Assembly (NCBI GenBank): GCA_034716235.1
Contig: JAYEHH010000026.1
Location: forward strand, 1 to 36,070
Direction: 5' to 3'
Length of the DNA: 36,070 bases
Origin: M55B174 sp034716235
Lineage (GTDB): Bacteria > Patescibacteriota > Minisyncoccia > CAIUEV01 > JAHKAQ01
Shown one piece after another: positions 7,151 to 15,698 of the stretch (within the stretch, counting starts at the first letter, position 1; each line of letters starts with the position of its first letter). A model generated the notes under the pieces. The model ran no database searches. It saw nothing but the letters and a program-made list of their open reading frames with translations, and was not told where the DNA came from. A program made the position numbers and the translations under genes.

Positions 7151-7669
7151 TTAAGCTTTCTGTTCTTCAATGGCCTTTAAGGCATAAATTAATTGACGAA
7201 TTATGCCTCCTAAAATACCAGTGAAGTTATTAACGGGAGCCTTCATGGAACCAATAGCTTGGGCAATCAGCTCTTCTTTACTTGAAAGCTTTGATAAAGC
7301 AATCATTTCCTCTTTAGATAAATAGTTGTTTTCTAAAACTCCTCCTACAATTTCTAAACTTTCATTTTCTTTAGCAAAAGAGGCAACAATCTTGACTGGA
7401 GCAATTTCATCTTCTTCGGAAATCGCCAAGGCTAACGGCCCTTTACGACTCTTGATGTCTGCATTAATTTTAGCCTCATCAAAAGCAATTTGAACTAAAC
7501 TTTTTTTAAAAACTTCATAGCTAGCTCCTTCTGCCTGTAATTTTTGCCTCAACTCCCTCATTCCATTGGCAGTTAAGCCCTTATAATCTGTCAGAACAAC
7601 TGATTTAGCTTCCGCCAAATTTTGACTCATTTTTTTAACTACTTGCTCCTTATCCTTTCTTTTTAACAT
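7151..7669 (-). CDS. rplJ: Large ribosomal subunit protein uL10
   Basis: The 172-residue protein matches L10: residues 1-60 have the rRNA-binding motifs (LAEAKSVVLTDYKGLTANGMRELRQKLQ, YEVFKKSLVQIAF), the middle part includes the usual RKGPLALAISEEDEIAPVKIV, and the C-terminal helix (GILGGIIRQLIYALKAIEEQK) anchors L12 dimers. It is the first gene of rplJ-rplL and is preceded by a leader with mutually exclusive hairpins, so autogenous control by L10 or the L10-L12 complex is likely. Confidence 0.95.
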   Translation of the reverse strand: MLKRKDKEQVVKKMSQNLAEAKSVVLTDYKGLTANGMRELRQKLQAEGASYEVFKKSLVQIAFDEAKINADIKSRKGPLALAISEEDEIAPVKIVASFAKENESLEIVGGVLENNYLSKEEMIALSKLSSKEELIAQAIGSMKAPVNNFTGILGGIIRQLIYALKAIEEQKA

Positions 7670-7684
7670 TTTTACTCTTTAAAT

Positions 7685-7770
7685 AAAAAAGCTGTTCCTA
7701 AGACAGCTTAATTTTCTAGAAAAAACTTTCTAAAATTCCTCGGCAAGACTTAAATGCTTGCTGTCTTGGG
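7685..7770 (-). promoter_or_regulatory. L10-leader-like attenuator of rplJL
   Basis: Read on the minus strand, the leader first forms CAAGAC...GTCTTG (7763-7768 with 7744-7749). Just before the rplJ start it forms the terminator stem AAGCTGT...ACAGCTT (7703-7709 with 7689-7695) followed by a T run. AAGACAGC in the first element (7760-7767) is exactly complementary to GCTGTCTT in the terminator 5' arm (7700-7707), so the two folds exclude each other. Known L10 leaders also often end in an intrinsic terminator; equivalence with that family is inferred. Confidence 0.65.
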
Positions 7771-7791
7771 ATAAACAAATTTTACTTTTTA

Positions 7792-7819
7792 AATATACCC
7801 TATTTTAAGAATTTAGCAA
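7792..7819 (-). promoter_or_regulatory. Possible promoter of rplJL
   Basis: On the minus strand TTGCTA (7814-7819) and TATATT (7792-7797) are separated by 16 bp and precede the attenuator leader. The -35 box overlaps the 3' end of ruvX. Confidence 0.4.
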
Positions 7820-8203
7820 GCCTTGACGAGTCATCCAATCTTCCAGAATGATTCTGGCTGCTTCTTGATGCTCTTTCTCCTTTTCTGCATAACGATTTGC
7901 TAGTTTCGTGGTCATTTTCTCGTCCGCGGTTTTAATATCAACTCCAGGCAATTCTTTTTGTAACCTATCAATAAATTTCATAATTTCTTTTGTCTGCCTG
8001 CCACCATGTACCTTTGACTCAGGTACTCCAACAACTACCACTTCAATTGCATTCTCTTGAATGAAAATTTTTATTCTTTTCTCAACTTCTTCTATCTTTC
8101 CTGAGAAAACATCAAGCCCTAGCGGAATATTTCTATCTAAAGAAATGGCTAGACCACAATGTTTTGATCCATAATCAATGCCCAAGAAGTTTTTAGGCGT
8201 CAT
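7805..8203 (-). CDS. ruvX: RuvX/YqgF-family putative pre-16S rRNA nuclease
   Basis: The 132-residue RNase H-like protein starts with FLGIDYGSKHCGLAISL, where D10 is the first catalytic acid. It continues with VVVVGVPES, GGRQTKEIMKFIDRLQ and TADEKMTTKLANRYAE (the DExxTT motif), and ends with a short helix containing EAARIILEDWM. YqgF proteins process the 5' end of 16S rRNA and were earlier annotated as Holliday junction resolvases. Size is normal for the family. It lies between map (19 bp upstream) and the rplJL leader, and is probably co-transcribed with map. Confidence 0.9.
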   Translation of the reverse strand: MTPKNFLGIDYGSKHCGLAISLDRNIPLGLDVFSGKIEEVEKRIKIFIQENAIEVVVVGVPESKVHGGRQTKEIMKFIDRLQKELPGVDIKTADEKMTTKLANRYAEKEKEHQEAARIILEDWMTRQGLLNS

Positions 8204-8221
8204 AACTGCTTATTTTTATTA

Positions 8222-8962
8222 CTAAGTTAAAATCTCCCCTCCATTTTTTCTCACCACCAGTGTGTGCTCGTAGTGGCAAGACATTTTACCGTCCTTGGGC
8301 AAAAACGCCCAACCATCATCTGCTAAAACTACCTCTGGACCACCCTCGCAAATCATTGGCTCAATAGCAATGCACATATTTTCTTTCAAAACCATTCCTC
8401 TCCCCTTTTTCCCATAATTAGGAATTTGGGGCTCTTCATGTACTTGGTGTCCTACTCCGTGGCCAACCAATACTCTCACTACCGAGTACCCGTGTTTTTC
8501 TGCCCATTCTTGTACAGCAGCTCCAATATCTCCTACTCTATTGCCTACTTTTGCCTGTTTAACACCAAGATTCAAACATTTTTTACATACTTTTATCATT
8601 TGCTGCTTTAATTCAGAAATTTCGCCACATCCAAAAGTAATCGTTGCATCCGTGTAAAGACCCTTGTACTTTACTCCCAAATCAAGACTTACCATATCTC
8701 CTTCTTGAGCTATCTTTTTAGCTGGGATGCCATGAACGACTTCCTCATTGAGGGAAATACAAAGATTGGCTGGAAACCCTTGATAATCCAAAAAAGAAGG
8801 CTCAGCCTCTTTTTCTTTTAGAATCTTGCCAGCCGATTCATTAATTTCAGCGCAAGAAATTCCTGGTTTTGTTTCTTCAGCTAGTTGTCTCAGGGTTTCT
8901 CTTAAAATCTTACCCCCTTCACGCATTTTAGCAATTTCTTCTTCGGTTTTAATAAAAGCCAT
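8222..8962 (-). CDS. map: Methionine aminopeptidase, type I
   Basis: The 246-residue protein has the complete metalloprotease set: D in VSLDLGVKYKG, D in LYTDATITFG, H in VLVGHGVGHQVHEEP, E in AIEPMIC and the final E/H region SCHYEHTLVV. It removes the N-terminal methionine from nascent proteins in the cytosol. Length and motif order are those of type Ia enzymes without an N-terminal extension. It follows secY by 50 bp, the same partnership found in many spc operons, although adk is missing between them here. Confidence 0.96.
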   Translation of the reverse strand: MAFIKTEEEIAKMREGGKILRETLRQLAEETKPGISCAEINESAGKILKEKEAEPSFLDYQGFPANLCISLNEEVVHGIPAKKIAQEGDMVSLDLGVKYKGLYTDATITFGCGEISELKQQMIKVCKKCLNLGVKQAKVGNRVGDIGAAVQEWAEKHGYSVVRVLVGHGVGHQVHEEPQIPNYGKKGRGMVLKENMCIAIEPMICEGGPEVVLADDGWAFLPKDGKMSCHYEHTLVVRKNGGEILT

Positions 8963-9012
8963 ATTCTCAAAATATATTATTAACCTAATTAATACTTAGT
9001 TTAATAAAGTTT

Positions 9013-10281
9013 CTACATACCCTCATAACTCCTCATTATCAATTGTCCTTCTATTTGTTTAATTGTTTCTGTCACAACAGAGACAACAATCAAAAGACTG
9101 GTTCCGCCAATTGAGAGAGTTTGGATACCTGTCGCCCATTGCATAATAAAAGGCATAACCGCTATGGCTCCTAAAAATAAAGCTCCGGTTAATGTTATTC
9201 GATTAACAACGGCGCCTAGATAGGCCTCTGTTTTGCCACCTGGGCGAATACCTGGAACATAACCTCCATTTTGTTGTAAATTTTCAGCAATTTTTTTTGG
9301 ATCAAAGGTAATTTTAGTGTAGAAAAAAGTAAAAACTACCACCATGCCAAAATAAAGAATTCCATAGTAAAGTTGGTTTCTCAAGAAAAGATCTACCGCC
9401 TGAGCTATGGTTTGTAATTTTTCAAGCTTTAAAGAGACTATAAAATTAGCTATCATTCCAGGGAAAAGCATCACCGACATAGCAAAAATTATAGGAATAA
9501 CTCCTGCTTGATTAACTCTGAGGGGAAGGTAAGTGTTGCTTCCTCCTAAAACCCGATTGCCTCGAATTCTTCTAGCATAAGAGACGGGAATATTGCGTTG
9601 TCCTTCGGTAATAAAAATAATGGCATAAATGACTGCAAAAGTGGCCACTGCAAAACCGGCATAAGTTAAAAGCTTGGTTTCATCCCAAGTAGCAATAGAT
9701 TGTTTAACTGCCAAAGGAATACTAGCAACAATTCCACCAAAAATTATTAAAGAAACACCATTCCCAATTCCTTTTTCGGTAATAAATTCTCCAATCCACA
9801 TTAAGGCGATAGTCCCAGCCGTTACTATTAAAAGAGTGGTTGCTGTTTGCATTGGGCTTAAATCTCCAATAACATTTTGGCTTTTCAAAAGCGAAATCAT
9901 ACCTATTCCCTGCATAATTGACAAAGGAACCGCCAAGTAACGCGTAATTTGATTAAACTTTTGCCGACCAGCTTCTCCTTCTTCACGATACCATTTCTCT
10001 ACTTGAGGGATCACCATGGTCATAAGTTGCATGATGATAGAAGCTGTAATATACGGTCCAACTCCCAACATAACAATAGAGAAATTGGCCATTCCTCCAC
10101 CAGAGAAAACATTCAACATTCCAAAAAGTTGGTTGCTGGAAAAAAAGTCTTTTACTCTCTCAATATCAATTCCTGGCACTGGTATTGAAGCCATCAAACG
10201 AAAAACTACCAACATCCCAAAAACCATTAGGATTTTATTGCGTAGTTCTTTAATTTTAAAAACTTGAATTAGTTTTTCCAT
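9013..10281 (-). CDS. secY: Preprotein translocase subunit SecY
   Basis: The 422-residue protein has ten predicted membrane helices. SecY landmarks include FRLMASIPVPGID near residues 27-39, NVFSGGGMANFSIVMLGVGPYITASI around the plug, FITEKGIGNGVSLIIF, RRIRGNRVLGGSNTYLPLRVNQAGVIPIIFA and the C-terminal MQWATG and IEGQLIMRSYEGM. It forms the membrane pore for protein export with SecE and SecG. Upstream there is tRNA-Gln and not the usual ribosomal proteins, so secY-map is separated from the spc operon in this genome. Confidence 0.97.
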   Translation of the reverse strand: MEKLIQVFKIKELRNKILMVFGMLVVFRLMASIPVPGIDIERVKDFFSSNQLFGMLNVFSGGGMANFSIVMLGVGPYITASIIMQLMTMVIPQVEKWYREEGEAGRQKFNQITRYLAVPLSIMQGIGMISLLKSQNVIGDLSPMQTATTLLIVTAGTIALMWIGEFITEKGIGNGVSLIIFGGIVASIPLAVKQSIATWDETKLLTYAGFAVATFAVIYAIIFITEGQRNIPVSYARRIRGNRVLGGSNTYLPLRVNQAGVIPIIFAMSVMLFPGMIANFIVSLKLEKLQTIAQAVDLFLRNQLYYGILYFGMVVVFTFFYTKITFDPKKIAENLQQNGGYVPGIRPGGKTEAYLGAVVNRITLTGALFLGAIAVMPFIMQWATGIQTLSIGGTSLLIVVSVVTETIKQIEGQLIMRSYEGM

Positions 10282-10389
10282 CTATCTAAAGGTAAATTAA
10301 CTGAAAATACTCCTAGATTCATTGTATTACTATATAGCAATACTCCTTTTTACAAAAAATTTCAAGAAATATCAAATATTTATCATTGT

Positions 10390-10460
10390 TGCCCGGGCAG
10401 GATTCGAACCTGCGAATAATGGCTTCAAAGGCCATTGCCTTACCACTTGGCGACCGGGCA
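10390..10460 (-). tRNA. tRNA-Gln (anticodon UUG)
   Basis: On the minus strand the acceptor TGCCCGG pairs with CCGGGCA, the D stem GCC with GGC, the anticodon stem ATGGC with GCCAT around CTTTGAA (anticodon TTG), and the T stem GCAGG with CCTGC around TTCGAAT. No CCA is encoded. A partial copy at 10632-10687 is due to the 127-bp assembly duplication and is not a second gene. Confidence 0.93.
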
Positions 10461-10758
10461 TTGTTAAATTTATAGGTACTGTTGTAAATATTGCATTAAA
10501 ATAAATAGAGATAAACCTTGCCTCGCCGAGTNNNNNNNNNNNNNNNNNNNNNNNNNNNNNNNNNNNNNNNNNNNNNNNNNNNNNNNNNNNNNNNNNNNNN
10601 NNNNNNNNNNNNNNNNNNNNNNNNNNNNNNNCGAACCTGCGAATAATGGCTTCAAAGGCCATTGCCTTACCACTTGGCGACCGGGCATTGTTAAATTTAT
10701 AGGTACTGTTGTAAATATTGCATTAAAATAAATAGAGATAAACCTTGCCTCGCCGAGT
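10405..10758. other. Scaffold gap of 100 N flanked by an exact 127-bp duplication
   Basis: Bases 10405-10531 reappear at 10632-10758 across N 10532-10631. The copy covers most of tRNA-Gln and the start of a GC-rich repeat (CCTCGCCGAGT). The repeat probably broke the assembly graph here. Confidence 0.9.
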
Positions 10759-10900
10759 CTAGGCGGGCCTCTGGCTGGCGATTCCTTTTCCTCTTGCCAA
10801 ATCAGTTTCTCCTAAATTTGCTCGGGACCCCCGCTGGAGTTTATCCCGTACTTGATACGGGGCGGGGGTGACAAGTCACTTTACAAACTTTTTACTCTAT
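10746..10900. repeat. GC-rich composite repeat downstream of dnaX
   Basis: The stretch contains CCTCGCCGAGTCTAGGCGGGC, CCTCTGGCTGG, CTGGAGTTTATCCC (inverse of the module at about 623-636 and 27641-27654), the hairpin CCCGTACTTGATACGGG, GGCGGGGGTGACA and a short CTTTACAAACTTTT arm. It is a third copy of the composite repeat family. Confidence 0.7.
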
Positions 10901-10908
10901 ACTAACCC

Positions 10909-12654
10909 CTACACCATCTCTCCTCCGAATTCATTAAGCAACTCTTGAGCAACCGCTTTGCCCTCTTTTTTCTCTTGCTTCCTAAACTCTGGTGGAATTT
11001 CATCTTTTAAGAGATAACAAAAAGAGCAATCTAAATCAAGTATTTCTTTAGCAACTTTAACAATAAGTTTTTTATTTTCTATCTCCATCAATTTTGCCTT
11101 ATAGAAATCGTACCGAACTTCTATGAGAATTTCTCCAGTTTCGTCAATACCAACTGGCTGACAATTTTGAATAATTCCCCAAAGTGAATAGTTGTAAGTT
11201 TTTAATCCCTTAACTATTTTAGGCCAGGCTTTATTAATTTCAGTTAAATCAAAAGTTTCTTTTTTCTTAAATTTTTTAGAGACTTTTTTATCCTTAAAAC
11301 TCTTCTCAGAATTTTTTGGAATATCTTTTGCAACTTTTTTAACACTGGGTTTGTCTTTTACCAATTTTACTGCTTTTTCTATTACTTTCCCCACTGCTCT
11401 TTTCACCATTTTCTTTGCTACTCTTTTCTTCGCCACCTTCGCTGAGCTTTCAACTACTTTCTTTTCTAGGACTTTGCTAATTTTATTACTCTTTCCGTTG
11501 TCTCCACCATTCTTATTTTTATTCTCAATCTTGCTTTTAGAACTAGAAGTATTATCTATATTATCTGCACCTATAATCTTTACTAAAGCCAATTCTAATG
11601 GAAGATGAGGCAAGGGAGAATCATCGACTAAATTTTTAGCCATAATTAACTCCGCAATCATTTTCCCTATAAAATTTAGTTCTAATTCTTCGGTTAGCTC
11701 AACTAATTTCCCAAAATTTTCTTTCGTTAGCTTATCAATCAATAATTTTTTATGTTCTACGGGATTTATTTTAAGAATTAGAATATCCCTTGAATAATTA
11801 ATTAAATTCTCCAGATAATTTTTAATATCATACCCACCATAAGCCAACTCCGTAATAATTTGAAAACCTTTTCTAGCGTCTTTATCGGCCATGGCCTGAA
11901 TTAAACTATGAAATTTTTCAGCATTGGGAGTTCCCAAAATATCTCTCACCTCTTTAGAAGTAATTCTTTTGTCTTGATCAAGATTAATAATTTGATCAAA
12001 TAAACTTTCTGCATCTCTCATTCCGCCCTCAGAAGCAGTAGCTATTTGCATTAAGGCTTGCCGGCTTACTTTAATTTTCTCTTTTTGAGCAATTATAGAT
12101 AATTTATCTACGATTTGTCTGTTGGTAATTCTTTTAAAATCAAAGTGTTGACAACGAGAAATAATCGTTGGAGGAATTTTATGAATTTCAGTAGTCGCTA
12201 AAATAAAAATAACAAAGTTTGGTGGCTCTTCTAAAGATTTTAATAAAGCATTAAATGCCCCCTTAGAAAGCATGTGGGCTTCATCAATAATATAAACTTT
12301 ATACTTCAAAGCAGAGGGAGAAGTATTAATATTTTCCTTTAATTCTCTAACATCATCCACCCCCATGTGGGAAGCGGCGTCTATTTCCACTATATCCAAA
12401 TTTTGATTAGTGACTACTAACTGACAACTCTTACATTTTCCGCAAGGCTCTCCCTTTTTAGGCTTTTCACAATTAACCGCTTTAGCAAAAATTCTAGCTA
12501 AAGTTGTCTTACCAGTACCTTTAGGACCAGCGAATAAATAAGCATGAGAAATTTTATTTAATTCAACCGAGTTTTTTAAAACTGCCACTGTATAATCTTG
12601 GCCTAAAACGGTTGAGAATTCTTGAGGACGATATTTATTATAAAGAGAAGACAT
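10909..12654 (-). CDS. dnaX: DNA polymerase III subunit gamma/tau
   Basis: The 581-residue protein opens with LYNKYRPQEFSTVLGQ, has Walker A GPKGTGKT (43-50), a zinc module with Cys 62, 71, 74 and 77, Walker B with DEAH (IIDEAHMLSKGAFNALLKSLEEPP) and sensor region TTEIHKIPPTIISRCQ. This is the AAA+ clamp-loader core that loads the sliding clamp. Residues about 380-475 form a lysine/valine-rich low-complexity linker with repeated VAKK/KKVA motifs. The C-terminal part (from about 480) is a tau-like polymerase- or helicase-binding domain. No frameshift signal of the E. coli type was noticed. It is the last gene of a minus-strand run with the GtrA-like gene. Confidence 0.95.
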   Translation of the reverse strand: MSSLYNKYRPQEFSTVLGQDYTVAVLKNSVELNKISHAYLFAGPKGTGKTTLARIFAKAVNCEKPKKGEPCGKCKSCQLVVTNQNLDIVEIDAASHMGVDDVRELKENINTSPSALKYKVYIIDEAHMLSKGAFNALLKSLEEPPNFVIFILATTEIHKIPPTIISRCQHFDFKRITNRQIVDKLSIIAQKEKIKVSRQALMQIATASEGGMRDAESLFDQIINLDQDKRITSKEVRDILGTPNAEKFHSLIQAMADKDARKGFQIITELAYGGYDIKNYLENLINYSRDILILKINPVEHKKLLIDKLTKENFGKLVELTEELELNFIGKMIAELIMAKNLVDDSPLPHLPLELALVKIIGADNIDNTSSSKSKIENKNKNGGDNGKSNKISKVLEKKVVESSAKVAKKRVAKKMVKRAVGKVIEKAVKLVKDKPSVKKVAKDIPKNSEKSFKDKKVSKKFKKKETFDLTEINKAWPKIVKGLKTYNYSLWGIIQNCQPVGIDETGEILIEVRYDFYKAKLMEIENKKLIVKVAKEILDLDCSFCYLLKDEIPPEFRKQEKKEGKAVAQELLNEFGGEMV

Positions 12655-12729
12655 AATTTTAATACTAAATAAAAAATTGCATCTCTAGTCAATGCAATTT
12701 TAGCAGAAGAGAACAATAACAGCCAATTA

Positions 12730-13212
12730 TTATTTTTTAAATACCCAAAATTTATAACCAACAAAATTCCAAATCAAGGAAATCCCCGTAGCCATCGCTT
12801 TGGCGAACAATACCCATAAGCTTTGAATTTTCTCTTGAGAGAAACGATTGCTTAAAATACCCAACCCTAAAAATGGAGAAACAAAATTGCTAACCAAATA
12901 AACTACTCCGGCATTAATTAATAATCCTCCAATACTTATTGCCATAAATTGAGCAAAGCTTTTAGCTTCTTCTTTCTGGCTACGAGATTTCTTTTGACTA
13001 AATGTCCAATACTTATTCATGAAAAAACTATTGACCGTAGCAACACTAAAAGAAACAGCAGGGAAAATTAAGGTATAAATTCCCTGATTCTCGCCAGTAA
13101 TAACCATAAGTAAATAAAGAACTCCAAAATCAATACCAGTATTTAGTCCCCCTGTTACTAAAAATTTACCGAATTGACCCAATAATAGTTTATTTAAGAT
13201 ATTTTTTTTCAT
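12730..13212 (-). CDS. GtrA-like membrane protein
   Basis: The 160-residue protein has four predicted membrane helices and the GtrA pattern: FLVTGGLNTGIDFGVLYLL at the first helix, FPAVSFSVATVNSFFMNKYWTFSQ at the second helix end, and KAMATGISLIWNFVGYKFWVF at the last. Members of PF04138 are thought to move undecaprenyl-linked sugars or to assist surface-glycan glycosylation. A short charged insert (KKSRSQKEEAKS) separates helices 2 and 3. It lies between an unrecognised acidic protein and dnaX on the same strand. Confidence 0.9.
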   Translation of the reverse strand: MKKNILNKLLLGQFGKFLVTGGLNTGIDFGVLYLLMVITGENQGIYTLIFPAVSFSVATVNSFFMNKYWTFSQKKSRSQKEEAKSFAQFMAISIGGLLINAGVVYLVSNFVSPFLGLGILSNRFSQEKIQSLWVLFAKAMATGISLIWNFVGYKFWVFKK

Positions 13213-13238
13213 AAATCAAATACGAAATAAATCAAGTA

Positions 13239-14231
13239 TTAGCTTTTAAAAAATTCTTCTGGAGTGTCAGGGAAGTCCTCCCTTACCACTTTCTCTTGAG
13301 ATTCTTCTCCAGTAAGAAAATCCTCTCTAGGATCTGCCTTACCTACACTGTCAACTCTTATTGGTATTTTTTCTCCTGTTTCTACTGAATTGAGTGGAGA
13401 TATTAAAGAATCTTTATCCTCATTTTTATTCTTATCATTTTTCTTCTTACTATCTTTTGCCATTTTCTTGGTACTCTTTTCAATCTTTTCTGTTTCTTTC
13501 TCTAGTTCGGAAAGCTTAGGAGTCCATTCTTCAACGACTTTTTCTGCTTTAGTAGATTTTGTAGAAGTTTCTTCTTCCGACTCTTGTTTTTCCCCTAAAA
13601 TATTATTCATAAAAGGGTCTCGTTCTTGATCTTCAGAAGTATCAGTCTCTACTTTTCTAGCATCAGAATCTTTTTTAATAACATTTTCAATCGCACTCCA
13701 AACAGGCTCACCATTCCGAGGAATAATAATAGCCACTTCATCTCCCGGTTGAGCTCTATAATAAGTTACTGAAGCCAATAACACCTTATAGGTTCCTCCT
13801 TCTGCTTGAACAATATAATTGCCCGATTCATCCTCTCTAATAGTCCCTACTAGATGCTTACGTTCTACGGGGCCAATTTGCTTATAAACAAAGTTACCTT
13901 CATCTGTCATAGTTAATTTAAGCATATCTCCTTCCACCAATTTAGACTTACTGGCATAATTAGCCGGCACTGGATACTGTTTACCATCATTACTAATCAT
14001 TATTTGTCCATCAAAAACTCCTTCTACTATCTGTCCATTAGGACTGGTTCCATAAGTTTTTTTCTGGACACTTTCGGGCTTACCCTTACCCTCAAGACGA
14101 ACTAACATAGCTTTTGCTGAATATAAACTTTTTTCTGCTTCTTCAACAATGTCTTTCAAAGACTCAATTTTCTCTTGATCCTTTTTGGTTAATTTTTTGG
14201 AGATGTTTTTTTCTCCTTTTGTAGTTACCAT
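13239..14231 (-). CDS. Unrecognised acidic protein with central beta-rich domain
   Basis: The 330-residue protein has no family I recognise. Residues 10-50 form a short coiled coil (LTKKDQEKIESLKDIVEEAEKSLYSAKAML). Residues about 60-195 are beta-rich and contain two barrel-like halves: GQIVEGVFDGQIMISNDGKQYPVPANYASKSKLVEGDMLKL-type text and a second half with LVGTIREDESGNYIVQAEGGTYKVLLASVTYYRAQPGDEVAIIIP. The rest is acidic, low-complexity and lysine/glutamate/serine-rich. No signal peptide or membrane helix is seen, so it should be cytosolic. The barrel region hints at a nucleic-acid- or ribosome-related fold, but that is speculation. Confidence 0.7.
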   Translation of the reverse strand: MVTTKGEKNISKKLTKKDQEKIESLKDIVEEAEKSLYSAKAMLVRLEGKGKPESVQKKTYGTSPNGQIVEGVFDGQIMISNDGKQYPVPANYASKSKLVEGDMLKLTMTDEGNFVYKQIGPVERKHLVGTIREDESGNYIVQAEGGTYKVLLASVTYYRAQPGDEVAIIIPRNGEPVWSAIENVIKKDSDARKVETDTSEDQERDPFMNNILGEKQESEEETSTKSTKAEKVVEEWTPKLSELEKETEKIEKSTKKMAKDSKKKNDKNKNEDKDSLISPLNSVETGEKIPIRVDSVGKADPREDFLTGEESQEKVVREDFPDTPEEFFKS

Positions 14232-14431
14232 TTTTATTTTAATTCACTGACTTAAAGAAAGCCGTTTTCTAATTCATTTTAAAAACAAAACTTTTTTATG
14301 ATTTCTGTTTTTTCGGCTTTTAAAATTCTAATTTAAATATAGTATAAATTTAAATTCTTGGCAAATGGTTGTATCCTTTTGTCAAAATATATTGAAATTC
14401 TTTTTAGATTAATGGACCATACTCATATTAT

Positions 14432-15325
14432 TTAGTACCCAATTTTCCATACTCCTTTTTCTCTAAAAGCAGGAATGGTTTGTCTCTTAGATTTATTTAA
14501 AAGTATTTTTAATGAATCCTTAGATTTTTTTGGATAATCAGCTTTTGAATAATCAGCTAGTGTCATAATTTGTTTCCCTTTTAGATATGCCAATCTCTTA
14601 TGAAAAGACTCCAGCAAGGCCAGTTGGATAACTTTATTTATAATAGCCATTTTTTTCTTATTACTATTCCTGTATTCTCCGAATGAGCTGTAATATATTT
14701 GCTTTTCTTTATCCCTAATAATAATTGGTGGAAACCCTAATTGCATTAATTGAAAATTCAAAAGCACCCGTCCAATTCTTCCATTACCGTCACAAAAAGG
14801 ATGGATATTTTCAAATTCTAAATGAAACTTAGAAATTTTTTCCAAAAAATAATCTTTGCTATTGCTTGAATATTCCAACAAAAGCGTATTTAACATAGTC
14901 TCAATGTGTCCGGGGGCTGGTGCAATATACGTGCTCACCCTGACATATTCGTGTTGTTCGCGAAATCTACCAGCAATGCCGTTATTAATGTTTGTAATTA
15001 ATATTTTGTGAAGCAATAGGATAAAATCCCTGTCTATTTCTTTAGTTTTTGTTTTCTTTTTTAAATATGCAGATACACGTGCTAAATTTTTTGCCTCAAA
15101 AATTTCTCGCACAGAAACATTATGTGACATTTCCATTTCCATCAATATTTTTTCAGTATCTGCCATAGTTAGAGTTGAGTTTTCAATAGCATTTGAGTTA
15201 TAGACTGATTCTGGAAGCTCCGCTTCAAAAATAATATCCAAGAGAGATTGTTTTTCTTTCCTTAGACGATCATATTCTTTTTTAAGCTCATATAGTTTAT
15301 TTTTTGATTTTTCAGTTACTGGCAT
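14432..15325 (-). CDS. Fic family protein (class II, N-terminal inhibitory helix) with C-terminal DNA-binding-like region
   Basis: The 297-residue protein carries the Fic catalytic motif HPFCDGNGRIGR (H175 to R186), expected to transfer AMP or another nucleotide part to a protein target. An inhibitory-helix motif SNAIEN (residues 44-49) lies N-terminal, which is the class II arrangement with built-in auto-inhibition by E48. The C-terminal 50 residues (MTLADYSKADYPKKSKDSLKILLNK and IPAFREKGVWKIGY) resemble the small winged-helix or excisionase-like segment found in many Fic proteins. Upstream is a strong promoter framed by duplicated inverted repeats, so the protein may regulate its own gene. 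It is monocistronic, without a separate antitoxin gene. Confidence 0.9.
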   Translation of the reverse strand: MPVTEKSKNKLYELKKEYDRLRKEKQSLLDIIFEAELPESVYNSNAIENSTLTMADTEKILMEMEMSHNVSVREIFEAKNLARVSAYLKKKTKTKEIDRDFILLLHKILITNINNGIAGRFREQHEYVRVSTYIAPAPGHIETMLNTLLLEYSSNSKDYFLEKISKFHLEFENIHPFCDGNGRIGRVLLNFQLMQLGFPPIIIRDKEKQIYYSSFGEYRNSNKKKMAIINKVIQLALLESFHKRLAYLKGKQIMTLADYSKADYPKKSKDSLKILLNKSKRQTIPAFREKGVWKIGY

Positions 15326-15337
15326 GTCTTTAATCTT

Positions 15338-15424
15338 ACGTGAATTATTATTAAAATTGTAGCATATTCACGTTTTCTAGTCAATATACCGTGAATTTTA
15401 CCAACATCTTATACAGATTCACGG
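15338..15424 (-). promoter_or_regulatory. fic promoter overlapped by a duplicated inverted-repeat operator
   Basis: On the minus strand TTGACT (15379-15384) and TACAAT (15356-15361) are exactly 17 bp apart. Around them are four octamers (plus-strand text): ACGTGAAT 15338-15345, ATTCACGT 15366-15373, CCGTGAAT 15389-15396 and ATTCACGG 15417-15424. They form two inverted pairs with the same 28-bp start-to-start distance. One octamer is in the promoter spacer, one is just upstream of -35 and one is near the start site: an arrangement suited to repression. Confidence 0.8.
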
Positions 15425-15698
15425 TGTTTTAGCTAAGATCAAAAATGAAAAAGTATAATTCAATATATGGAAAACTAAAATTAAAATGTTCTATTCCCTC
15501 CCCTCCTATTAAAAAAAATATATTGTTAAGAATCAATTACTTTAATAGTTAATTAAAATTCTTTCAACCTTACTCCTTGCCCATTTAAAAATCAATGCTA
15601 TACTCATTTGTTAACTCCGATTGCCTTTAATGCTTTTCAACTTTTTAACGAATTAAAAAAATATCGGAAAATTAAACTTTTTTATTTTATAATCAAAA

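Noticed and set aside
10322..10504. 60-codon plus-strand frame
   Set aside because: It runs through tRNA-Gln antisense.
10632..10687. Second tRNA-Gln
   Set aside because: Same 127-bp assembly duplicate; only 56 nt of the gene are present.
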